Of a stretch of DNA of 5,269 nt, positions 1-5,269 are shown in pieces (within the stretch, counting starts at the first letter, position 1; the number at the start of each line of letters is the position of its first letter). The stretch is taken from contig JAAZGT010000205.1 of the NCBI GenBank assembly GCA_012511095.1, forward strand, positions 1-5,269, in the 5' to 3' direction. The translations under genes were made by a program, and so were the position numbers. Source of the stretch: Alcaligenaceae bacterium (lineage in GTDB: Bacteria > Pseudomonadota > Gammaproteobacteria > Burkholderiales > Burkholderiaceae_B). Below the pieces are notes generated by a model, which did not search any database, was not told where the DNA came from, and saw only the letters and a list, made by a program, of their open reading frames with translations.

Positions 1-119
1 AAGTAGCACTTGAATTACCGGGTCAACAGAAAATGCAAAACATACTACTTGGCATGGATGAGCATCAGCAAGAATTATTTGATATCTGCAAAAAACACTT
101 CAGGGTGACCCAACGCTGA
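1..119 (+). CDS. 3' end of an unidentified plus-strand gene (partial)
   Basis: Only the last 38 codons are inside the window. The open frame starts at base 3 and ends with TGA at 117-119; the other two plus frames hit stops within the first 13 bases. The visible peptide begins VALELPGQQKMQNILLGMDE and ends CKKHFRVTQR. It is hydrophilic and looks helical, with no membrane segment. I do not recognise the family and assign no function. The call as a real coding end rests on its position: an intrinsic terminator starts about 18 bases after the stop codon, as expected for the end of a transcription unit. The gene converges with the serine acetyltransferase gene. A short open frame could also occur by chance, which limits confidence. 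Confidence 0.6.
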   Translation, partial: VALELPGQQKMQNILLGMDEHQQELFDICKKHFRVTQR

Positions 120-136
120 AGACAGGAGCTTCAATC

Positions 137-175
137 ATAAAAGCTGAGGTTTTTTGACCTCAGCTTTTATTTTAT
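137..175 (+). terminator. Intrinsic terminator between convergent genes
   Basis: A perfect inverted repeat pairs 137-150 with 157-170 (core arm AAAGCTGAGGT against ACCTCAGCTTT) around a six-base T-rich loop. On the plus strand the arm runs into a T-rich tail (CTTTTATTTTATA), the classic Rho-independent form, 18 bases after the plus-strand stop codon. Read on the minus strand the stem also ends in CTTTT, but the T tract is short. It may therefore also stop transcripts from the serine acetyltransferase gene, more weakly. Confidence 0.9.
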
Positions 176-182
176 AGTTTGT

Positions 183-204
183 GCTCGCGCTTAAATAAGC
201 GAGC
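183..204. other. Small imperfect hairpin in the convergent intergenic region
   Basis: GCTCGC (183-188) is repeated in inverted form as GCGAGC (199-204). An alternative fold pairs GCTC with GAGC and GCTT with AAGC, leaving a two-base bulge and an AAAT loop. It lies about 30 bases past the serine acetyltransferase stop codon, between it and the main terminator. Neither strand has a T tract after it, so it is not a standard intrinsic terminator. It could protect the 3' end of the minus-strand transcript or assist termination, or it may have no function. Confidence 0.35.
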
Positions 205-233
205 TAAAACCACTGAATTAAACCCATGGTGAT

Positions 234-1181
234 TTACAAACCCATATCACTATCGCCACAAGGATCAGCCTGACTAATCACGCTACCTGCAGGCACCGCA
301 CGGGTAAGCCAAACGTTACCCCCAATGACTGAACCTTTACCAATCACAATACGGCCAAGAATGGTCGCCCCGGCGTAAATAACCACATCATCCTCAACAA
401 TGGGGTGACGCTCATGGCCTTTGTGGAGATTACCGTGCTCATCACTCGGGAAGCTTTTTGCACCTAAAGTCACTGCCTGATAAATACGAACATTTTTACC
501 AATGATGGCGGTTTCACCAATTACCACACCCGTACCATGATCAATAAAACAACCTGAACCAATCGTCGCTCCTGGGTGAATATCAATCCCAGTGTGGCTA
601 TGCGACAACTCGGCAATGACGCGAGCAATCACAGGCACCTTTAATTTGTAGAGCTCATGGGCAATACGGTGCGACACCATCGCATGAACTCCTGGATAGC
701 AAAGCAATACCTCGTCCACACTAGTCGCCGCTGGATCTCCACGGAAAGCGGCACGCACGTCTTGGTCTAACAAACCCCTAATTTGTGGTAAGGTGGCTGC
801 AAATTTGCGCACCACATCAACTGCTTTTGTGCGAACGGCGTCTTGGTCGACGCCATTATTTTGCTCTTGTTGTAATAACTCTAGGCGCACCTGTGTTAAT
901 AACAAATTTAAGGCCTTGCCAAGGGTGTAGCCCACATAAAAATCCTCGTTTTCTTGGACCAAATCCTCAGGACCTAAACGCATCGGGAATAAAGCACCAG
1001 TCAACGATCGAACGGCTTCGGCAACAATCTCAGGCGACGGCAAATGACGACCGCCCTTTTCCTCTAAGCGGTTTTGCTCTTTGCGCCACTCAAGTCGCTT
1101 TTCTTTAAGACCACAAACGACATCATCTATGGCGAAATCATGCGGAAAATCATTCATCGAATCACATTTAAAAAATGGCAT
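234..1181 (-). CDS. cysE: Serine O-acetyltransferase (CysE/EpsC family)
   Basis: This cytoplasmic enzyme transfers acetyl from acetyl-CoA to L-serine, giving O-acetylserine, which CysK or CysM converts to cysteine. The 315-residue product has a helical N-terminal half (about 1-190) followed by a left-handed beta-helix of hexapeptide repeats (about 197-295). Residues matching E. coli CysE keep the same spacing: D149 (E. coli D92), D200 in GIDIHP (D143), the catalytic D214-H215 in DHGTG (D157-H158), and H259 in ERHP (H193). The loop before H259 is nine residues longer than in E. coli, and the whole protein is about 40 residues longer, as in the long EpsC-type members. The ATG at 1179-1181 is chosen because AAAGGA lies six bases upstream; Met9 has no such support. 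The tail ends SDMGL, where E. coli CysE ends in GDGI, the part that docks into CysK. It is co-directional with, and 42 bases behind, the efflux outer-membrane-factor gene. Confidence 0.95.
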   Translation of the reverse strand: MPFFKCDSMNDFPHDFAIDDVVCGLKEKRLEWRKEQNRLEEKGGRHLPSPEIVAEAVRSLTGALFPMRLGPEDLVQENEDFYVGYTLGKALNLLLTQVRLELLQQEQNNGVDQDAVRTKAVDVVRKFAATLPQIRGLLDQDVRAAFRGDPAATSVDEVLLCYPGVHAMVSHRIAHELYKLKVPVIARVIAELSHSHTGIDIHPGATIGSGCFIDHGTGVVIGETAIIGKNVRIYQAVTLGAKSFPSDEHGNLHKGHERHPIVEDDVVIYAGATILGRIVIGKGSVIGGNVWLTRAVPAGSVISQADPCGDSDMGL

Positions 1182-1187
1182 AAACTA

Positions 1188-1193
1188 TCCTTT
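1188..1193 (-). promoter_or_regulatory. Ribosome binding site of cysE
   Basis: On the minus strand AAAGGA stands six bases before the ATG at 1181. It is a good Shine-Dalgarno match at normal spacing and fixes the start at the first Met rather than Met9. It also means that cysE translation need not depend on coupling to the gene upstream. Confidence 0.7.
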
Positions 1194-1198
1194 GGAGA

Positions 1199-1227
1199 AT
1201 TTAATCAACAGGAATGTATTGAATCAA
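1199..1227 (-). promoter_or_regulatory. Candidate sigma70-type promoter for cysE (weak)
   Basis: On the minus strand TTGATT (1222-1227) and TTAAAT (1199-1204) are separated by 17 bases, with four of six matches to each consensus box. Transcription would start only a few bases before the AAAGGA ribosome binding site, giving a very short leader. The stretch is AT-rich, and such matches arise easily by chance, so this is only a candidate. The alternative is that cysE is read from the efflux operon promoter, since no terminator lies in the 42-base gap. Confidence 0.22.
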
Positions 1228-2642
1228 TTATTAGCTTGTAATAAGCGTGGGCTTTCCCAACCACCTCCGAGTGCTCGAATCAAGTCAACTTGATTTTGTA
1301 AGCGTCGAGTGCGTAAATTTAATTGACGTATCTCTGCATTATAGGTGCTGTTTTGAACCTGAGCAACGCTCAAGAAATCAACTAAGCCCGCCATATACTG
1401 ATTTAAAGTAATTTGTAATGACTGTCGGGCTGCGTTTAAGGCGCGTAATTGTGTCTCTTGCTCACGGGCTAAATTAGCACTGGCGGCAAGTGCATCTTCC
1501 ACCTCACGCATAGCTGTTAATACCGTTTGCCTATAAGCGGCCACCTCTGCCTGATAAGAAGCTCGCGCGGAGTCTACTCGCGCTCGACGCGCACCACCAT
1601 CTAAAATATTGAGCACTAATTGCGGACCTAATGACCACACATTAATGGGTGAACTAAACCAATCAGAAAATCGTGCTGCCTCATAGGCCCCACTTGCTGA
1701 AAGACTCAAGTTTGGGAGCCAAGCCGATTGAGCCACACCAATTTGCGCATTGGCTGCAGCGACCCGACGCTCTGCCGCCGCAATATCTGGTCTTGCACGT
1801 AATAGCTCTGAGGGTATACCTACTGGCACATGAATCAGCTCAGGTAAATAATTCACCCTTTCGGCCAAGCTAAAGCTTGAAGGGGTTTGACCAATTAACA
1901 CAGCAATGGCATTTTCATAATTGCTACGAGCCGTTTCCACTGAAATTGCATCAGCACGGGCATTTTCTAATTGTGCCTCAGCTTGCACCACATCGGCATA
2001 AGCAGCAACTCCTTGGTTATAACGATTACGGGTAATTTCTAAGGACTGCTGATAAGAGTTAATAATTTGTCTTAATAACTCACGCTCTAAATCTGTACTA
2101 CGTAGGGCAACATAGTTTTGCAATAGTTGCACCTGCATACTTAAACGCACATCAGCCAAATCACTAGCCACAGCATCTTGCAAAGCCTTTCTAGACTCTA
2201 CCTGACGGCTAATGCGCCCCCATAGGTCAACTTCCCACGAAGCATCACCACCTAAGGAGTATCGCTCAGAAGGACGACGCTCTGAACCACCCGAGCGCGT
2301 GGCTGTGGTGCGGGTACCGACGGTAGGAAACCACTCAGCACGAGCGCCTCGGGTGCTCGCCATGGCCTCTTGGTAACGTGCCAAGGCTTGGGCCACATTT
2401 TGGTTTTCTTGGTTTAAACGTGACATCAATTGATTAAGATCGCTGTCATTGAATTGCGTCCACCAATCACCTCGTATCCAAGCATCAGCCACCTTAACCT
2501 CTATCCATTGCTCACTGCGTACCGGTGCCCCCTTAAAGGCAGCGGCCACATCGGTCTCAGGCACCTGATAATCAGGACCTACGGCACAGCCAGCTAATAT
2601 AGTCGTTGTAGAAATTATTAACATGAATCGCTTGATACTCAT
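1224..2642 (-). CDS. RND efflux outer-membrane factor, NodT/OprM family lipoprotein
   Basis: This is the outer-membrane channel of a tripartite efflux pump, a TolC-like trimer that carries substrates from the pump and adaptor to the outside. The 472 residues are full length for the family. The signal peptide has K4 and R5, a hydrophobic stretch, and the lipobox LAGC at 16-19, so Cys19 would be lipidated. Ala at +2 is consistent with outer-membrane sorting. AVGPDYQVP follows, the usual start of mature NodT-type proteins. Further family marks are GDWWTQF (58-64), SWEVDLWGRI (135-144), and two repeated outer-membrane efflux domains. The first contains RYNQGVAAYADVVQAEAQLE (207-226); the second contains LLRARPDIAAAERRVAAA (290-307) and the matching QYMAGLVDFLSVAQVQ (425-440). 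Its ATG overlaps the pump's stop codon as ATGA, and only weak GAG-type ribosome-binding sequence precedes it, so translational coupling is likely. By position it corresponds to OpmB of MuxABC-OpmB. Confidence 0.95.
   Translation of the reverse strand: MSIKRFMLIISTTTILAGCAVGPDYQVPETDVAAAFKGAPVRSEQWIEVKVADAWIRGDWWTQFNDSDLNQLMSRLNQENQNVAQALARYQEAMASTRGARAEWFPTVGTRTTATRSGGSERRPSERYSLGGDASWEVDLWGRISRQVESRKALQDAVASDLADVRLSMQVQLLQNYVALRSTDLERELLRQIINSYQQSLEITRNRYNQGVAAYADVVQAEAQLENARADAISVETARSNYENAIAVLIGQTPSSFSLAERVNYLPELIHVPVGIPSELLRARPDIAAAERRVAAANAQIGVAQSAWLPNLSLSASGAYEAARFSDWFSSPINVWSLGPQLVLNILDGGARRARVDSARASYQAEVAAYRQTVLTAMREVEDALAASANLAREQETQLRALNAARQSLQITLNQYMAGLVDFLSVAQVQNSTYNAEIRQLNLRTRRLQNQVDLIRALGGGWESPRLLQANN
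2639..2642 (-). other. ATGA start-stop overlap between pump and outer-membrane factor genes
   Basis: The minus-strand TGA stop of the RND pump (2639-2641) shares bases with the ATG of the outer-membrane factor (2640-2642). The sequence before the ATG has no good Shine-Dalgarno match, only GAG-type triplets. Re-initiation by ribosomes finishing the pump would link the amounts of the two proteins. The overlap is direct evidence that the two genes share one transcript. Confidence 0.8.
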
Positions 2643-5269
2643 AGCTCAGTCTCAACTATTTTTTTACGTCTAGATAGCCTACGTTTAAGCCATTTGGACA
2701 GATTATCCAGATAGAGGAAAATCACAGGGGTACTATACAAGGTCAAGATTTGACTCATGACCAAACCACCCACAATAGTAATACCCAATGGTTGGCGCAT
2801 TTCAACACCCGCGCCTGTTGCTAAAATCAAAGGTAAAGCCCCAAAAATTGCTGAAAAAGTGGTCATCAAAATGGGTCTAAAGCGCACTAAACAGGCCTCA
2901 TATATGGCCTCTTCAGCGCTTAAATTAGAGGCTCTTTGTCTTTGCAGTGCAAAGTCAATCATAATGATGGCATTTTTCTTAACAATACCGATCAATAAAA
3001 AGAGCCCAATCAAAGCAATAATTGTAAACTCCATATTCACCATATTTAAGGCCAGTAAAGCGCCAAAACCTGCTGATGGCAAGGTCGATAAAATGGTAAT
3101 CGGGTGAATATAGCTCTCATATAAAACACCGAGTAATAAATACAAGAGTACAACCACCACTAACAGCATAATAGGCTGTTGCTGCTGCATTTTCTCGAAA
3201 TCGGCGGCAGTACCATCAAAACCCGCTTGTACTAAACGCGTTGGTAAATTAATGCGAATCATCGCCTCATCAATGGCTACCTGAGCCTGCTCTAAGGTGA
3301 CACCCTCAGCCAAAGCAAAACCAATGGACTCAGCCAGCATGCCGCCTTGTTGACCCACGGACAAAGGCGCACTCCCCACGCTTAAGGTAGTAAAGCTACT
3401 AATTGGGATACTGCGTCCATCATTAGTCAACACCATTAAATCATCGAGCACTGAGGCATCTTGAGCATATTGCGGAGCCGCTCCCAAAACCACATTATAT
3501 TGATTTAACTCTTCATAAATAATCGACACTTGGCGTGAAGCATAGAGATTATTTAGGGTATTGGCGACAAGGCCCATATCGACACCTAAACGTTGTGCTT
3601 TTTCCCTATCAATCGTTAATTCGAGACGGCGCCCCCTATCATCTGCACTATCAGAAACGTCGACCAACTCAGGCATGGCTTGCATCGCAATGCGCATTTT
3701 CTCAGTCCATTCACGCAAGGTCGGCAAATCACCTGCTTTTAATAAGAACTGGTAATCCCCACCCGACTGACCACCTAAACCACCGCCACCTGGTAGGTCG
3801 CCCATCGCGAATAAGAACATCGAAGAACCAGGTATATCGGCTAATTTACGACGTAATTGATTAATCACCTCTTGTGAACTAAGCTCACGCTCATCAAAAG
3901 GCACTAACTGAATGGTCATAAAACTGCTGGTGCTACCTCCGCGCCCACCCACATAGCCACTGACGGTTTCAACATTGGGATCGGACAAAATAATGCGTCG
4001 ATACTCATCAAATTTGGGTTTCATTGCTTCAAAAGAAGTGCCCTGATCCACCCTGAACATGCCGCGAATCATGCCCGTATCTTGTTGCGGGAAAAAGCCC
4101 TTAGGTACAGTGATAAATAAATGCACATTTAATATGACCACCAACACAAGCGCAAAGAAGGTCACAAAGCGCCACTTTAAGCTCCAACCCAAGGTGACTT
4201 TATAAACGCTAAAAGCCCAACCATACACACGCTCAAAGAGACGCCCTAAGAAATTGTCCTTTTTAGGCTCTTTTTCTGCACTAAAGGTGGTATTAGGCTT
4301 AAGCCACAAGGCACAGAGCATAGGCACAAAGGTCAACGACACCACCAATGACACCATCACCGCAGCACTCAAGGTCATGGCAAACTCAAAAAACAGCCTG
4401 CCAATCATCTCATGAATCCACAATAAAGGTAAAAACACGATCACCAAGGAAAGGCTCATCGTCACTACTGTAAAGCCCACCTCCTTAGCACCCTTTAAAG
4501 AAGCCTCCATCGGCGGGAGACCTTGCTCCATATGTCGCGTGATGTTTTCAACCACCACAATGGAGTCATCCACCACAAAACCCGTCGCCACTATCAGAGC
4601 CATCAAAGAAATCGTATTTAGGGAAAAACCCATAAAATACATAATGATAAAAGTGCAAAACAAGGAAATCGGCACCGACAAAGCGGGGATCAGGGTAGTT
4701 CTAATCGTTCTTAAAAAGGCCAACACCACTAAAGCTACTAGCATAACGGCAATAATTAGTGTCTTTTCTGCCTCAAATAATGTGGCTCTAATACTGGGTG
4801 AACGATCCTGAGCAATGGTTAAATCGACCTGAGCGGGTAGCAGCGCATTTAAGGTTGGCAAATTTGACTTAATCCTATCGACCGTTTCAATAATATTGGC
4901 CGATTCTTCACGACGAATAATCAGGTTAATGGCTTGTTCATTATTCAAAAAACCAAAGTTAAACTCGTTTTCTACAGAATCATAAACCTCAGCCACGTCC
5001 TTAAGACGCACCTCTTGGCCATCCTGCCAGCGCAGTACGAGCTCCTTATAGTCCGCTGCCTTATACAAAATACCGTTGGTATTAATAATCCAGCGCAGAT
5101 TCTGATTTTCTAAAAAACCCCGTGGCTGGTTTTGATTAGACTCGTTAAGGACACGACTCACCTCATCTAAGGTAATGCCGTAACTATTCAAAAGCATGGG
5201 GTTGAGGTCAACTCTCACGGCGGGCATTGAACTCCCACCTAAACCGACCTCACCCACCCCCTCTACCTG
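2639..5269 (-). CDS. mdtC: RND multidrug efflux pump subunit, MdtC/MuxC type (5' end outside window)
   Basis: This is an inner-membrane proton-driven transporter of the HAE1 RND family. The last 876 codons are present; E. coli MdtC has 1025 residues, so roughly 150 are missing, including TM1. The frame is open to the right edge (QVEGVGEVGLGGSSMPAVRV), so the internal GTG at 5257 is not the start. In fragment numbering, TM2-TM6 lie at about 169-323 and TM7-TM12 at about 365-857, with a large periplasmic porter/docking region at 390-698. The proton-relay aspartates are D234-D235 in FVVDDSIVVVENI (TM4), and the relay lysine is K765 in GIVKKNAIIMIDFA (TM10). MdtC rather than MdtB is indicated by GSSMPAVRVDLNP, AQDRSPSIRATL, LPSAGFGALLAL and RQPLGITIVGGLVMSQ. 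MdtC works with MdtB as a mixed trimer, so mdtB and an adaptor gene are expected further right. Known substrates of relatives include bile salts and novobiocin; those of this pump are unknown. An unusual glycine-rich loop lies at 490-505. Confidence 0.96.
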   Translation of the reverse strand, partial: QVEGVGEVGLGGSSMPAVRVDLNPMLLNSYGITLDEVSRVLNESNQNQPRGFLENQNLRWIINTNGILYKAADYKELVLRWQDGQEVRLKDVAEVYDSVENEFNFGFLNNEQAINLIIRREESANIIETVDRIKSNLPTLNALLPAQVDLTIAQDRSPSIRATLFEAEKTLIIAVMLVALVVLAFLRTIRTTLIPALSVPISLFCTFIIMYFMGFSLNTISLMALIVATGFVVDDSIVVVENITRHMEQGLPPMEASLKGAKEVGFTVVTMSLSLVIVFLPLLWIHEMIGRLFFEFAMTLSAAVMVSLVVSLTFVPMLCALWLKPNTTFSAEKEPKKDNFLGRLFERVYGWAFSVYKVTLGWSLKWRFVTFFALVLVVILNVHLFITVPKGFFPQQDTGMIRGMFRVDQGTSFEAMKPKFDEYRRIILSDPNVETVSGYVGGRGGSTSSFMTIQLVPFDERELSSQEVINQLRRKLADIPGSSMFLFAMGDLPGGGGLGGQSGGDYQFLLKAGDLPTLREWTEKMRIAMQAMPELVDVSDSADDRGRRLELTIDREKAQRLGVDMGLVANTLNNLYASRQVSIIYEELNQYNVVLGAAPQYAQDASVLDDLMVLTNDGRSIPISSFTTLSVGSAPLSVGQQGGMLAESIGFALAEGVTLEQAQVAIDEAMIRINLPTRLVQAGFDGTAADFEKMQQQQPIMLLVVVVLLYLLLGVLYESYIHPITILSTLPSAGFGALLALNMVNMEFTIIALIGLFLLIGIVKKNAIIMIDFALQRQRASNLSAEEAIYEACLVRFRPILMTTFSAIFGALPLILATGAGVEMRQPLGITIVGGLVMSQILTLYSTPVIFLYLDNLSKWLKRRLSRRKKIVETEL

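Noticed and set aside
785..1108. Plus-strand open frame of 107 codons opposite cysE
   Set aside because: It lies wholly inside the well-supported cysE gene on the other strand, has low-complexity basic composition, no family resemblance and no ribosome binding site that stands out.
1228..1244. Inverted repeat TTATTA/TAATAA with a five-base loop at the end of the outer-membrane-factor gene
   Set aside because: The stem is six A-T pairs only and has no T tract after it on the minus strand, so it is too weak to count as a terminator.
2757..3107. Plus-strand open frame of 116 codons opposite the RND pump
   Set aside because: Its Lys/Ile/Ala-rich translation mirrors the membrane segments coded on the minus strand; it is an antisense shadow.
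4539..4811. Plus-strand open frame of 90 codons opposite TM2-TM4 of the pump
   Set aside because: It is an antisense shadow of conserved RND coding sequence, including the proton-relay aspartates on the minus strand.
5255..5257. GTG as the start codon of the RND pump gene
   Set aside because: The frame remains open to the window edge with conserved RND sequence (QVEG before it), and RND pumps need the missing TM1 and N-terminal porter region.
234..5269. A new defence, mobile or otherwise undescribed multi-gene system
   Set aside because: All three complete or near-complete genes belong to well-known families with intact key residues, and no transposase, recombinase, repeat array or orphan gene cluster is present.

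Overview
This window comes from a Gram-negative bacterium, most likely a proteobacterium. It encodes an outer-membrane efflux lipoprotein and an RND inner-membrane pump, both of which need a two-membrane envelope. Base composition looks moderate, with no strong GC or AT skew in codon choice (judged by eye, not counted). The long form of serine acetyltransferase, together with an RND operon that carries its own outer-membrane factor, would fit a beta- or gammaproteobacterium. The sequence alone does not settle this.

Layout from left to right. Bases 1-119 hold the last 38 codons of an unidentified plus-strand gene. A strong intrinsic terminator follows (about 137-175), then a second, weaker hairpin (183-204). 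Everything to the right is on the minus strand, so transcription runs from the right edge towards the left. The order is: an mdtC/muxC-type RND pump gene (5269 to 2639, its 5' end outside the window), a NodT-family outer-membrane factor gene (2642 to 1224) overlapping it by ATGA, and after a 42-base gap a serine O-acetyltransferase gene (1181 to 234). The left plus-strand gene and the serine acetyltransferase gene converge on the terminator.

The pump and the outer-membrane factor form the distal part of a tripartite efflux operon. The pump's sequence matches MdtC (MuxC) rather than MdtB. MdtC works as a heteromer with MdtB, so an mdtB gene and a membrane-fusion-protein gene are expected just beyond the right edge. 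Having the outer-membrane factor directly after the C-type pump resembles muxABC-opmB of Pseudomonas and differs from mdtABCD of E. coli, where an MFS gene (mdtD) follows mdtC. The serine acetyltransferase makes O-acetylserine, the carbon skeleton for cysteine. It sits close enough behind the efflux genes to be co-transcribed, but a weak candidate promoter of its own is visible.

I see no mobile element, CRISPR array, tRNA or rRNA gene, and no clear sign of a new defence or other undescribed system. The points worth a second look are small: the efflux-cysteine gene adjacency, the serine acetyltransferase tail and the repeat around its stop codon, and a glycine-rich loop in the pump.
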